The notes under the pieces are model-generated. The model was given only the letters and a program-made list of their open reading frames with translations, did no database searches and was not told the origin of the DNA. This document shows positions 50,811-59,391 of a stretch of DNA of 64,000 nucleotides, in pieces. The position numbers and the translations under genes were made by a program. The DNA comes from Pseudomonas pharyngis. Its GTDB lineage: Bacteria > Pseudomonadota > Gammaproteobacteria > Pseudomonadales > Pseudomonadaceae. The stretch is from positions 124,001 through 188,000 of the forward strand of contig NZ_BQID01000007.1 of the NCBI RefSeq assembly GCF_021602345.1. The letters are read 5' to 3'. The number at the start of each line of letters is the position of its first letter. Position 1 is the stretch's first letter.

Positions 50811-50977
50811 AGTCTTTGTATAAGCAATGAAAGTTCACGCTTAAACGCAAGTTACAACCTACACCCTTCTCAGATACCTCTGCGCAAACTCTCCTGTAAC
50901 TTCAATGGGCAAATACCCATTAGTGATTCGTACGTTTATGTTCTGAAAAACCAACGCACATTCAAAAGGATATGAAT

Positions 50978-53038
50978 ATGCAAAGACCACCTCCATTTGA
51001 ATTGACAGAGCCTGTGTGGACAACCGCTGAAGCACCGTCGCATTTCAACCCCGGCATTTCCACTGTTGATCACAATCGTTATAACGGTCCGTTCGGCACG
51101 CCGCGCAGCCCTGCCCGTTATCAGCAGGTGTTGCAGAACTTCATTACCCCGCTGACTCAGGAATACCAGGCGAAGGCTGCACAAATCCCGCAAGCCATTG
51201 AAGTCGATCTGGCCGCGACCCGCCTGGAAGAGTCGACCCAGCCGCTGCCGCCCGCTGCCGCGATCAGCCGAGAGCTGGGCGTGCGCAACCGGCTGATCCA
51301 GCGCAAGAACGCGCAACTGCAACAGCAGGCACAACTGTCCCACGGCTTCTACGGCAGCGATCCCACCGACAAGACGGTCTACCAGTTCCTGTCCCGGGCC
51401 TACGCCGTGGACAAGGTGCTGAGTCCCAACGGACCGGGGATGAACCTGTGGAAGCAATCCTATCGCGCGGCAATGGAAGTCAGATTGCTGACCCAGACGC
51501 TGGCGACGCTGCATCAACAACACGTCAACGTGCACAACTGGCTGGCGGCGGTACAGGCCAATGACGCCGCGCAGGCCCAGGCCGCAGAAACTGCACGCCG
51601 CGCCGCCGAACAGGCGCGGATCGCCGCAGAACAGCAACGCCAGAAAGCCTTGGCGGAGACGGCGCGGCGCCAACAGGAACAGCAAGAAGTCCAGGCCCGC
51701 GAGCAAGCGCGGTTGGCGGCGCTGGCCGAGGCACAACGCAAAGCCGCGGAACAGGCGCGGATTGCCGCCGAAGCCGCTGCGCGCCAGCTGGCTGCTGAAC
51801 AGGCGCACTTGGAAGCCCTCGCCAAGCAGCAGCGCCATACAGAGGCTGCACGCCAGGCCCGTGACCAGGCACGAGCGGATGCGGGCCAGCGGGTTTATCC
51901 AGCGTCTGCCGCGGCGGCCAGCGCCGGGCCGGTGATCGCATTCGCCTCGAACGCAGCGCGCCTGACCCCGTCGACAGCCACAGCGATCCTCACGGTCCTG
52001 CGCTCGGCGGTTGTCGGCATCAACGCCTTGGGCGCCTCGCTGCTGGCACCGGTTGCGGTCGGGTTCGCGGCTTTGCTGGCGCCTTCACGTCTGGGCAACG
52101 GTGAGCGTTTCAGCGTCAGCGTGCCGCTGGTCGAGTTGTCTTCTGCCACGCCGCAGGCATTACGCGAGATCGCGCAGCGCCAGGGCACATTGCAGATACC
52201 GATCGGACTGGGGACAAGAAGGATGGGCGCCGGCGCCGAAGTCTTCGTGGTCAGCGCTGACGACTTTCAGGTACGCAGCGATGTTCCGGTGCTGCGTGCG
52301 ACCTTCGATTCGCTCAACGGGGTTTACGAGACCGTCCTGCCCGATTTGCCCAACGACATTCTGACCTGGACCCCGGTCATCAGCCCGGGCGACAGCTCCA
52401 CGCTGCTCCCGAGTGCCGATACCGATCCGCCGACATACAGCGGCGCGCCGATCATGCCGATCGAGGGAAGGCTCGACCTCCACCCGAGCCTGGAGGAGGA
52501 ATGGGAGCGCTTCGTCATTATCTTTCCGGAGGACTCGGGGGTTGCGCCGCTGTATGTGGTGATCAGCAGTCCGTATGAGGGGGCTTCTGTTAGAGGAATA
52601 TATAGCGGGCGACTTTTCAATCCAGCTCAAGCAGGTGGACCGATACTTCATCTTGACTGGCGTCAGGCAGTCATCACGGGCACCGGCATTTCCTCGGTTA
52701 AACTACACATCGCACGATTTGATCAATCAGATGCGAACAACATCATGATTCATCGACTTGAAAAAATACTGAACGGTCAAATGGCAGCCACCGACACTGA
52801 TTTACGCTATTACACTCATGAGATTAGGGAACTAGAGAGATTTCGAGCGCTAGGATTGAGTGATGACTTCAAGCCAGACAAAGAATCCCCGATGTGGAAC
52901 AACGCGCACAGCGCAACATTGGAGGATTTCCAACTGGCGGATCATGAGTCTTTGCTTTACACGGAAGATGCCATAGCGGCAGCAGACAAACAGGACGAAG
53001 TGTTTTTCAAAAACCTTTTAAAAGGAGGGCAGCAATGA
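50978..53038 (+). CDS. S-type pyocin-like bacteriocin
   Basis: A protein of 686 residues. The N-terminal part (1-195) is probably receptor-binding; a charged Ala/Gln/Arg/Glu coiled coil covers about 196-302. A hydrophobic Ala/Gly-rich stretch follows (about 315-368), then an S-type pyocin translocation domain (about 376-540) ending W-E-R-F-V-I-I-F-P-E-D-S-G. The last 145 residues form a distinct killing module with YYTHEIRELERF (His614) and WNNAHSATLEDF (His644), nuclease-like but not matched to a family with confidence. The DNA of this module is AT-richer than the rest. An ATG at 50972 is one base from AAGGA, so 50978 is preferred. Immunity gene overlaps the end. Confidence 0.87.
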   Translation: MQRPPPFELTEPVWTTAEAPSHFNPGISTVDHNRYNGPFGTPRSPARYQQVLQNFITPLTQEYQAKAAQIPQAIEVDLAATRLEESTQPLPPAAAISRELGVRNRLIQRKNAQLQQQAQLSHGFYGSDPTDKTVYQFLSRAYAVDKVLSPNGPGMNLWKQSYRAAMEVRLLTQTLATLHQQHVNVHNWLAAVQANDAAQAQAAETARRAAEQARIAAEQQRQKALAETARRQQEQQEVQAREQARLAALAEAQRKAAEQARIAAEAAARQLAAEQAHLEALAKQQRHTEAARQARDQARADAGQRVYPASAAAASAGPVIAFASNAARLTPSTATAILTVLRSAVVGINALGASLLAPVAVGFAALLAPSRLGNGERFSVSVPLVELSSATPQALREIAQRQGTLQIPIGLGTRRMGAGAEVFVVSADDFQVRSDVPVLRATFDSLNGVYETVLPDLPNDILTWTPVISPGDSSTLLPSADTDPPTYSGAPIMPIEGRLDLHPSLEEEWERFVIIFPEDSGVAPLYVVISSPYEGASVRGIYSGRLFNPAQAGGPILHLDWRQAVITGTGISSVKLHIARFDQSDANNIMIHRLEKILNGQMAATDTDLRYYTHEIRELERFRALGLSDDFKPDKESPMWNNAHSATLEDFQLADHESLLYTEDAIAAADKQDEVFFKNLLKGGQQ

Positions 53039-53292
53039 GCATCGTTGAACAAATTGTCAAAAATGAGCCAGTAGAAGATGTTTTGACTGTGTTCGGCCTC
53101 GGCTCAGCTATTCCCTCCCTGGACAGAATGTTTGGCCGATATCGACGTGAAGTCATAGAAAGCGGAGAGTTGCTGGAAACCTACACAAGGCTTTTTGAAC
53201 TCGGGGTGTTGGCAGTCGGCGAAGGGTCTGTCGCGATTAAAGGCCCCAACTGGTCCCCTCCAAAATTCATGATCGAAAACAGATACACCTGA
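53035..53292 (+). CDS. Bacteriocin immunity protein
   Basis: A small protein of 85 residues, mainly helical N-terminus (EDVLTVFGLGSAIPSLDRMFGRYRREVIESGELLETYTRLFELG) and a short beta C-terminus (GVLAVGEGSVAIKGPNW). Its ATG overlaps the bacteriocin stop (ATGA), the usual toxin/immunity coupling. It shares the lower GC of the adjoining killing module, so both were probably gained as one cassette. Call rests on position and size; the family is not named. Confidence 0.82.
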   Translation: MSIVEQIVKNEPVEDVLTVFGLGSAIPSLDRMFGRYRREVIESGELLETYTRLFELGVLAVGEGSVAIKGPNWSPPKFMIENRYT

Positions 53293-53302
53293 TCGGCAAA
53301 TC

Positions 53303-53328
53303 GGCCACCAGGCTCTCACCTGGTGGCC
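53303..53328. terminator. Hairpin between the immunity gene and the convergent SDR gene
   Basis: GGCCACCAGG-ctctca-CCTGGTGGCC, perfect 10-bp stem, 11 bases after the immunity stop; weak T-tract (TCTTC). Confidence 0.65.
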
Positions 53329-53336
53329 TCTTCGGG

Positions 53337-54248
53337 TTACAACGAATACTTCTGCAGATTCCCCATCATTTCCTTCAGCGCCTCGATGTTGTCCTTCGGA
53401 TGTGCCGCGCCTTCGAAATCACAGATCTGCTGCCAGTGCGCCGCGACATCTTCCGGGGAAAACCCGACGCGAGGATCGAACCCGGCACCAAGGCTGCGTT
53501 CCCAGCGCACCTTGCCCATCCAGCCGCCGCCGACTTCGAACAGGCCGGAAGTTTCCTGGCACTGTTCGCTGGCCAGGTACACCACCAGCGGGCTGACCAG
53601 TTCCGGTTTGAGTTGTTCGAACACTTGCGGCGGGATCAGGCCTTCAGTCATGCGCGTACCGCCGGTGGGGGCGATGGCGTTGACCAGGATGTTGTTCTTG
53701 CGGCCTTCGATTGCCAGGGTGCGGGTCAGGCCGTAGAGACCGAGTTTGGCCATGCCGTAGTTGGACTGGCCGAAGTTGCCGTAGATGCCCGAGGTCGACG
53801 CGGTAAAGATCACCCGGCCGTAGTTTTGCTCGCGCAGGTGCGGCCACGCGGCGCGAGTCACCTTGTAGGCGCCTTCGACGTGGACGCGGTAGACCAGATC
53901 CCAGTCGGCGTCTTCCATTTTGTGGAAGGTCTTGTCGCGCAGGATCCCGGCGTTGTTGACCACCACATCGACTCGGCCGAACACATCGAGCGCGTTCTGC
54001 ACCAGTTTGTCGCCGTCGGTGACCGAGTCATGGTTGGCTTCGGCGATACCGCCGGCCTCGCGGATTTCCGCTACCACGCGGTCGGCGGCCGAAGCGTTGG
54101 CGCCTTCGCCCTGGGTCGAACCGCCGAGGTCGTTGACCAGCACTTTGGCGCCCTGTTTGGCGAACAGCAAAGCGTGAGCGCGTCCCAGGCCGCCACCGGC
54201 TCCGGTGACGATCACGACTTTATCTTCGAAACGCACAGACTCATTCAT
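53337..54248 (-). CDS. SDR oxidoreductase of the MFE-2 dehydrogenase type
   Basis: A protein of 303 residues: VTGAGGGLGRAHALLFA near residue 14, VNDLGG, NNAGILRDKTFHKM, STSGIYGNFGQSNYGMAKLGLYGL with the catalytic Tyr and Lys, and the C-terminal extension VGGGWMGKVRWERS. This pattern is that of the (3R)-hydroxyacyl-CoA dehydrogenase domain of multifunctional enzyme type 2. A beta-oxidation-like role on acyl-CoA is plausible. GGAG before the ATG. The same order (SDR, hydrolase, aldolase, lrgB, lrgA) occurs, from memory, in P. aeruginosa. Confidence 0.87.
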   Translation of the reverse strand: MNESVRFEDKVVIVTGAGGGLGRAHALLFAKQGAKVLVNDLGGSTQGEGANASAADRVVAEIREAGGIAEANHDSVTDGDKLVQNALDVFGRVDVVVNNAGILRDKTFHKMEDADWDLVYRVHVEGAYKVTRAAWPHLREQNYGRVIFTASTSGIYGNFGQSNYGMAKLGLYGLTRTLAIEGRKNNILVNAIAPTGGTRMTEGLIPPQVFEQLKPELVSPLVVYLASEQCQETSGLFEVGGGWMGKVRWERSLGAGFDPRVGFSPEDVAAHWQQICDFEGAAHPKDNIEALKEMMGNLQKYSL

Positions 54249-54399
54249 CGGGGCAACTCCAGCAGACCTGAGGGACAGTGTCCCTGAGTGTCAGGCACAG
54301 GGCGTGCGGTCACAACGAATACGGCAGGGGCTGAATGGTGCGCGATAAGGCTGGGGGATGATGAAACGTGCCGAGGCGTCAGGCGCCTCGCGCACTAAA

Positions 54400-55302
54400 T
54401 CAGGAGCACGCCACCTTGCGCGGCGGCAACACGAAGTGATCGCGAAATTCGAGGTAGTGTTTGAGCACCTGCACCGGCGCTTCGCTTTGCGGGTAATGGC
54501 CGATGCCCGGCAACAGCACGGTGTCGGCGTCGGGGATCAGCTCGCGATAACGCTCGACCATGTGCGCCCCGGAAATCGGATCGACTTCGCCATCGATCAC
54601 CCGCAGCGGTACCTCGCCGCGCTGCATCGCCGCGACCCAGCGATCACGCTGAACCCGGCGCTCGGGAATGTAGTGAATCAGCTTGTGCATGACGCGTTGC
54701 CCGCGATTGCATTCGATCAGGCTCCAGAAATCATCCATTTCGCTTTCGCTGGGCCGGGTGTCCGGGCCGAAAATCTGCTGGAAGCTCTTCACCAGCGCAT
54801 CGCGGGTGAATGCCCGACCGATCATCCAGCCCAGAGGGCTGAGCAGCAGTTTTTGCGCCAGCAGCGGTCGATGGGTTTCCGGGAACAGACCTCCGTTGAG
54901 GAACACGCAACTGGCGACCTCGATCAGATCTTCGTAATGCCGGGCCAGCAACTCCTGGGCAACACTGTCACCGTAGTCGTGGGCCAGAATGTGCACCGGT
55001 TGTTCGACCGACAGATGCGCCAGCAAGGCCTGTTGCAGATCGGCCTGCTCCAGCAGGCTGTAAATGTGATTCAGCGGCTTTGCCGAGTCGCCGAAGCCGA
55101 GCATGTCGCAGGCAATCACCCGGTAGCGCTGGGACAGCGGCTGCCACAGGTAATGCCAGTCCCAACTGGCCGTCGGAAAGCCATGGATCAACAGCAGCGG
55201 TTCGCCCTGCCCGGCTGTCCAGTAGCGGATCGGCTGACCACGGAAGACAAACGACTGGCTGCGCTTGCGCCAGGCACTCAGCGGAATCTCGGCGAGAGGC
55301 AT
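54400..55302 (-). CDS. Alpha/beta hydrolase, epoxide-hydrolase-like
   Basis: A protein of 300 residues. The oxyanion motif HGFPTASWDW is at 40-49 and the nucleophile elbow HILAHDYGDS puts Asp109 at the nucleophile position, with a catalytic His in GIGHYPQ near the C-terminus. An Asp nucleophile with HGxP indicates epoxide hydrolase or dehalogenase chemistry rather than a serine esterase. Its start shares one base with the aldolase-family stop (TAATG), so the two are co-translated. Confidence 0.86.
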   Translation of the reverse strand: MPLAEIPLSAWRKRSQSFVFRGQPIRYWTAGQGEPLLLIHGFPTASWDWHYLWQPLSQRYRVIACDMLGFGDSAKPLNHIYSLLEQADLQQALLAHLSVEQPVHILAHDYGDSVAQELLARHYEDLIEVASCVFLNGGLFPETHRPLLAQKLLLSPLGWMIGRAFTRDALVKSFQQIFGPDTRPSESEMDDFWSLIECNRGQRVMHKLIHYIPERRVQRDRWVAAMQRGEVPLRVIDGEVDPISGAHMVERYRELIPDADTVLLPGIGHYPQSEAPVQVLKHYLEFRDHFVLPPRKVACS

Positions 55303-56084
55303 TAGAGTCTATACCCCGGGTCTTGTTTATCGAGTTTGCGCAGCAGCGCCGGCCAAGCCAGCGCGCCACCCATGCCTTGAGCACTTTTGGTGACGCCGGC
55401 GATCATCGCCTTGGCGCCAGCCAGAATCTGCGGTTCGATGGCGATCAGTTCGGCACCGCCGGTCTGCGCCATGACCTGGATGTCGCAGGCGCGCTGGAAG
55501 GTGAACATCATCAGGAACGTGTCGGCGATGGTGCCGCCACAGGTCAGCAGACCGTGGTTGTGCAGCATCAGGAAATTGTTGTCGCCCAGATCCGCCTGCA
55601 ACCGCGCTTTCTCTTCATGGTTGAGCGCCACACCTTCATAGGCGTGAAAGGCCAGGCTCGACAGCACGAACAGCGATTGCTGGCTGATCGGCAACACGCC
55701 CTGCTTCTGCGCCGACACCGCGACACCGGAAGCGGTGTGGGTGTGCAGCACGCAAGCCACATCGTGCCGCACTTCGTGCACGGCGCTGTGAATCGTGTAG
55801 CCGGCGGGATTAATTTCGTAGGGGCTGTCCATGAGCTTGTTACCGGCCTGGTCGACCTTCACCAGACTGGACGCGGTGATCTCATGGAACATCAGACCGA
55901 ACGGGTTGATCAGGAAATCTTCGGTGCCGGGCACCTTGGCGGAAATGTGAGTGAAGATCAGATCGTCCCAGCCATGCAGCGCGACCAGACGATAACAGGC
56001 GGCCAGATCGACCCGGGTCTGCCATTCCGCGGCACTGACCTGATCTTTGACGTTCACGGACGAAGGGACGGGGGCTACGCTCAC
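55302..56084 (-). CDS. Class II aldolase/adducin-family protein
   Basis: A protein of 260 residues with the metal-binding HTHTASG motif (VLHTHTASGVAVSAQ), GWDDLIFTHISAKVPG near the N-terminus and LHNHGLLTCGGTIADTF. Family members are fuculose/ribulose-phosphate aldolases or epimerases, but this bacterial branch has no assigned substrate. The GTG at 56084 is preferred over a GTG at 56093 that touches the AGAGG ribosome site. Operon with the alpha/beta hydrolase. Confidence 0.85.
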   Translation of the reverse strand: MSVAPVPSSVNVKDQVSAAEWQTRVDLAACYRLVALHGWDDLIFTHISAKVPGTEDFLINPFGLMFHEITASSLVKVDQAGNKLMDSPYEINPAGYTIHSAVHEVRHDVACVLHTHTASGVAVSAQKQGVLPISQQSLFVLSSLAFHAYEGVALNHEEKARLQADLGDNNFLMLHNHGLLTCGGTIADTFLMMFTFQRACDIQVMAQTGGAELIAIEPQILAGAKAMIAGVTKSAQGMGGALAWPALLRKLDKQDPGYRL

Positions 56085-56216
56085 TGTATGCACCTCTGCG
56101 TTCTTATTGTTTTTGCGTGTGTCAGCAGTCTAGTCAGCCCCGGACGGTCGCGTAGTTGCATTGGCAGCCAGCTTGATGACTGAACGAGTCAGCGACGCAA
56201 TCTGCTTGGATCCATG

Positions 56217-56903
56217 TCAAAGCAACGACGCCAACAAAGGCGCGGCGAACAGATTGAGCAGTCCCGTCAGCACCATCACCAGCCCCGCGACCGAGCCCTC
56301 TTCGCCGCCCACTTCATGGGCGCGGCTGACGCCCGCACCATGAGCACCCACGCCGAACAATGCACCGCGCGCCAATGGGCTGCGCAGTGGCAGCCACTTG
56401 AGCAGCACACCGCCGAGCATGGCGCCGAACACCCCGGTGAACATCACGAACACCGCTGTCAGCTCAGGCACGCCACCGAGGTCCTGCGCCAGCGGCATGG
56501 CGAACGGCGTGGTGATCGAGCGCGGCACCAGCGACAGCGTCACCGAACTGTCCAGCGCCAGCGCTTTCGCGAGGCCGAACGACGTGGCAATCGATGCCGC
56601 ACTGCCGGCCAGCATGCCCAGCAGCAACGCCGACCAATGCCGCACCAGCAATCGCCGCTGTTGCCAGATCGGCACCGCAAACGCCACGGTGACCGGCCCG
56701 AGTACCAGCATCAGCCAATGGGTGTTGCTCGAATACTCGGCGTAAGCGGTGTGCAACGGCACGGCAAGCGCGAGCAGCAACGCGGGAACCAGAATCAGTG
56801 GCGACAGCACGTAACGTCCGGTCCGCCGATACAGCCAGCGACTGAACAAATAGGCCAGCAAGGTGAACGCCAGCCAAAACATCGGCATCAGCTCAAGCTT
56901 CAT
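56217..56903 (-). CDS. lrgB: LrgB/CidB-family membrane protein
   Basis: A protein of 228 residues with about six membrane segments. The family hallmark ALDSSVTLSLVPRSITTPFAMPLAQDLGGVPELTAVFVMFTGVFGA is present, as is GVGAHGAGVSRAHE. Works with LrgA in control of murein hydrolase activity or metabolite export (pyruvate/3-hydroxypropionate-type proposals exist). It overlaps lrgA by 11 bases. Confidence 0.92.
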   Translation of the reverse strand: MKLELMPMFWLAFTLLAYLFSRWLYRRTGRYVLSPLILVPALLLALAVPLHTAYAEYSSNTHWLMLVLGPVTVAFAVPIWQQRRLLVRHWSALLLGMLAGSAASIATSFGLAKALALDSSVTLSLVPRSITTPFAMPLAQDLGGVPELTAVFVMFTGVFGAMLGGVLLKWLPLRSPLARGALFGVGAHGAGVSRAHEVGGEEGSVAGLVMVLTGLLNLFAAPLLASLL

Positions 56904-57279
56904 GGGACCGCCTCAGGCGCACGGCCAGCTCCACGGTGAACGCGGTCACCAGCATCACCATCAGCGTACTGGCTGCGATCACCAACAAGATCCGCCAGCC
57001 GTCATCGCGCAGCAACGCGCCGTAATCCAGCAGGCTCATCAGCGCCGGAATGAAGAACAGCAGCATCTCGGCCATCAACAGGCCGGCGCCCATTTGCAGC
57101 GCCGCCGGTTTAATCCAGCCGAACGCAAAGCCCAGCAGCAATAACGCCATGCCGATCACGCCGCCGGGAATCGGCCAGGCCAGCCACGCTGCGATCTGGC
57201 AGCCGAGCAGGTAAAGAGCGAGCAGCACGGCCAGTTCGGCCAGCAGGCGAGAGAGGTATTTGAGGGTCGAGGCTTTCAT
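56893..57279 (-). CDS. lrgA: CidA/LrgA-family holin-like protein
   Basis: A protein of 128 residues with four membrane segments. PIPGGVIGMALLLLGF is the family signature, followed by GLLMAEMLLFFIPALMSLLDYG. It is a holin-like partner of LrgB. First gene of the lrgAB unit and divergent from a LysR gene, the usual CidR-type arrangement. Confidence 0.92.
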   Translation of the reverse strand: MKASTLKYLSRLLAELAVLLALYLLGCQIAAWLAWPIPGGVIGMALLLLGFAFGWIKPAALQMGAGLLMAEMLLFFIPALMSLLDYGALLRDDGWRILLVIAASTLMVMLVTAFTVELAVRLRRSHEA

Positions 57280-57353
57280 CGATGGGCTCCTTTCAGGTGG
57301 CTATCTTACGAACCCGGCTACCATCTCCGAAGCGAATTGTTAGACTCAAAGCC

Positions 57354-57368
57354 ATTCCAATCTGGAAT
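57354..57368. promoter_or_regulatory. ATTCC-N5-GGAAT, candidate CidR-like operator
   Basis: A perfect palindrome with the T-N11-A form, 6 bases before the LysR start and 75 bases from lrgA. It overlaps the likely ribosome site of the regulator gene, so binding would also hinder its own expression. Confidence 0.5.
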
Positions 57369-57374
57369 CAGGCC

Positions 57375-58262
57375 ATGGAATTCAAACAACTCAGAAGTTT
57401 CGTCGAAGTCATGCATCAGGGCGGTTTCACTCAAGCTGCAAAAAACCTGCACATCAGTCAGTCCGCCGTGAGCAAGCAGATCGCCCAGCTCGAACAGAGC
57501 CTCGGCACACCGTTGCTCGAACGACTGGGTTCACAGATACGCCTGACTGCCGCCGGCAGCGTGGTGCTGCACCGGGCCGAAGGCATGCTGCGGTTGCGCA
57601 ATGAATTGCTCAGCGAACTGGATGACCTCAGCCAATTGGCACGCGGCGAGTTACGTCTCGGGTTGCCCTTGCTGGGCAGCGATGCATTGTTTGCCGGGCT
57701 GTTTGCCGAATACCGACGGCGCTATCCGAACATCAGCGTGCAGTTGCTTGAGGGTGGCAGCCGCAATATCGAACAGGCGGTGCTCAGCGGCGAGCTGGAG
57801 TTGGGTGGCAGTCTGCTGCCGAAGGATCCGCAATTCGACTTTCAGCCATTCTGCGATGAACCGCTGGATGCGCTGTTACCGGTGGATCACCCACTGGCGG
57901 CAAAAGGTGAAATCGGTCTGGAGGAGTTGGCCGATACGCCGTTCCTTTTGTATCAGCGCAGTTTCGTGCTCAACGATCGCTTGCTCCAGGCGTGCCAGCA
58001 GATGGGCTTCACCCCGAGGGAAGGCGGACGCAGTGGGCAGGCGGATTTTCTTGCGGCGCTGGTCGCCGCCGGACAAGGCGTGGTGCTGCTGCCCAGCGTG
58101 GTGGCACGCGGTCTGGTGCGGCCAGGCGTGGTGCGCCTGACCCTGAATGCGCCGGACTACTTGCGCTGGGACATCGCTTTCATCTGGCGCCGGGGCGCCT
58201 ATCTGTCGAAGGCTGCGCAGGCCTGGCTGGCGCTGTTGCGTGAACGCGGGATCAGCCCTTGA
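57375..58262 (+). CDS. LysR-family regulator, CidR-like
   Basis: A protein of 295 residues: HTH MEFKQLRSFVEVMHQGGFTQAAKNLHISQSAVSKQIAQLEQ and a standard effector domain. Divergent from lrgAB, it is the likely activator, as CidR is in Staphylococcus and its relatives elsewhere. The ATG at 57375 is used because it gives the standard N-terminus. Its end overlaps the convergent flavodoxin gene by 11 bases. Confidence 0.88.
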   Translation: MEFKQLRSFVEVMHQGGFTQAAKNLHISQSAVSKQIAQLEQSLGTPLLERLGSQIRLTAAGSVVLHRAEGMLRLRNELLSELDDLSQLARGELRLGLPLLGSDALFAGLFAEYRRRYPNISVQLLEGGSRNIEQAVLSGELELGGSLLPKDPQFDFQPFCDEPLDALLPVDHPLAAKGEIGLEELADTPFLLYQRSFVLNDRLLQACQQMGFTPREGGRSGQADFLAALVAAGQGVVLLPSVVARGLVRPGVVRLTLNAPDYLRWDIAFIWRRGAYLSKAAQAWLALLRERGISP

Positions 58263-58707
58263 GCGTGGCGATCAACTGTTCCAGCCAAGGCTCGGCGTCG
58301 GTTTCCGGGGTGACGCTTTCGCTGGCGTCGATGCGCAGCATGTCCTGCACTTCGCGCACGCCCAGCTCGCCGAACAATTCGCGCAGTTGCTCGCCGCCGC
58401 CGCAGAAGGTGTCGCCGTAGCTGGCGTCACCCAGTGCGATCACCCCGCCGGGCAAACCACGCCAGGCTGCCGGCAGTTGATCACGAATGGCCGAATACAA
58501 CGGTTGCAGGTTGTCCGGCAGTTCGCCCATGCCGGTGGTCGAGGTCACGCCGAGCAAGGCTTCAGGGCCAAACGCCTGGAGATCGGCGAGGCTGGCGCGC
58601 GAGTTGTAGAAGGTTTCAAAACCGGCGGCGTTCAACAGGCTCTGAGCGTGGCGAGCGACTTCTTCGGCCGTGCCGTACACCGAGCCGGAGAGGATGGCGA
58701 CTTTCAT
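58252..58707 (-). CDS. Flavodoxin
   Basis: A protein of 151 residues. The FMN phosphate loop is SGSVYGTAEEVARHA (9-23), with the flavin loops SSTTGMGELPDNL-like (here TSTTGMGELP) and LGDASYGDTFCGGG. It carries electrons as FMN semiquinone/hydroquinone; the partner is unknown. CAGGA lies 9 bases before the ATG at 58707. Position between the lrg regulator and the LOV gene matches other pseudomonads, from memory. Confidence 0.92.
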   Translation of the reverse strand: MKVAILSGSVYGTAEEVARHAQSLLNAAGFETFYNSRASLADLQAFGPEALLGVTSTTGMGELPDNLQPLYSAIRDQLPAAWRGLPGGVIALGDASYGDTFCGGGEQLRELFGELGVREVQDMLRIDASESVTPETDAEPWLEQLIATLKG

Positions 58708-58860
58708 CAATCTGATCCTGAAACTGAAAAAAAGAGCGGCGATAGTAACAGCCAGCGGCGCTCTGTTGCGATTGGCTCTCGATAAGGGCTGGTGGCCAGT
58801 AGACAGCGCCGGTCGATCTTCTAGAATGCCTGCCATCGAACTCCTTGTAAGGCTTCATAG

Positions 58861-59337
58861 ATGATCAATGCCAGTCTCCTGCAAATGGTGATCAACGCGT
58901 CGAACGATGGAATCGTGGTGGCAGAAAAAGAAGGTGATCAGGACAACATCCTGATCTACGTGAATCCGGCTTTCGAAAAACTGACCGGCTACACCAGCGA
59001 AGAAATTCTCTATCAGGACTGCCGTTTTCTGCAGGCCGGGGATCGCGACCAGGCCGGTTTAGGGGTGATTCGCGAGGCGCTGAAGAACGGTGGTTCCTGC
59101 CGCGAAATCCTGCGCAACTACCGCAAGGACGGCACGCCGTTCTGGAACGAACTGTCTCTTTCGACGGTAAAAAATGCCGACGACGGGCAGACCTACTTCG
59201 TAGGTGTGCAAAAGGACGTTACGGTTCAGGTCAAGGCGCAGCAGCGGGTGGCGCAACTGGAAGCCCAGGTTGCGGCACTGGAAGCAGAAATTGCTGCCTT
59301 GAAAGCGACGAACGGCGAAAACAAAACAACGAACTAA
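58861..59337 (+). CDS. Short LOV blue-light photoreceptor
   Basis: A protein of 158 residues consisting of one LOV (PAS) core and a C-terminal coiled coil, with no effector domain. Cys54 in Y-Q-D-C-R-F-L-Q is the photoactive residue that forms the flavin adduct; the FMN contacts NYRKDGTPFWNELSL and GVQKDV are present, with Asn86, Asn96 and Gln117. Residues 124-149 form a heptad helix (QRVAQLEAQVAALEAEIAAL). It is very like the P. putida short LOV proteins PpSB1/SB2-LOV. It should signal by light-dependent change of dimer contacts. A MerR/LitR-like gene is nearby and is a plausible partner. Confidence 0.93.
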   Translation: MINASLLQMVINASNDGIVVAEKEGDQDNILIYVNPAFEKLTGYTSEEILYQDCRFLQAGDRDQAGLGVIREALKNGGSCREILRNYRKDGTPFWNELSLSTVKNADDGQTYFVGVQKDVTVQVKAQQRVAQLEAQVAALEAEIAALKATNGENKTTN

Positions 59338-59391
59338 TTGTCATTAACTACAATCACCAATGACTTTGTAATTATTCATTTCGAGTTAGCC

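Larger units (their letters stand above)
50259..50977. other. 719-bp non-coding region before the bacteriocin gene
   Basis: No credible gene. It holds a 9-bp-arm dyad (50451-50475), a stand-alone intrinsic terminator (50673-50700), and two further inverted repeats (50776-50810 and 50904-50921) in the AT-rich half next to the bacteriocin gene. I find neither a LexA box nor the ATTG/GT-type P-box repeats that control S pyocins in P. aeruginosa. Open frames between 50275 and 50648 lack ribosome sites and coding character. Confidence 0.6.

Noticed and set aside
50700-50977. SOS box or P-box controlling the bacteriocin
   Set aside because: I looked for CTG-N10-CAG and for ATTG/GT repeats and found none convincing in this interval.
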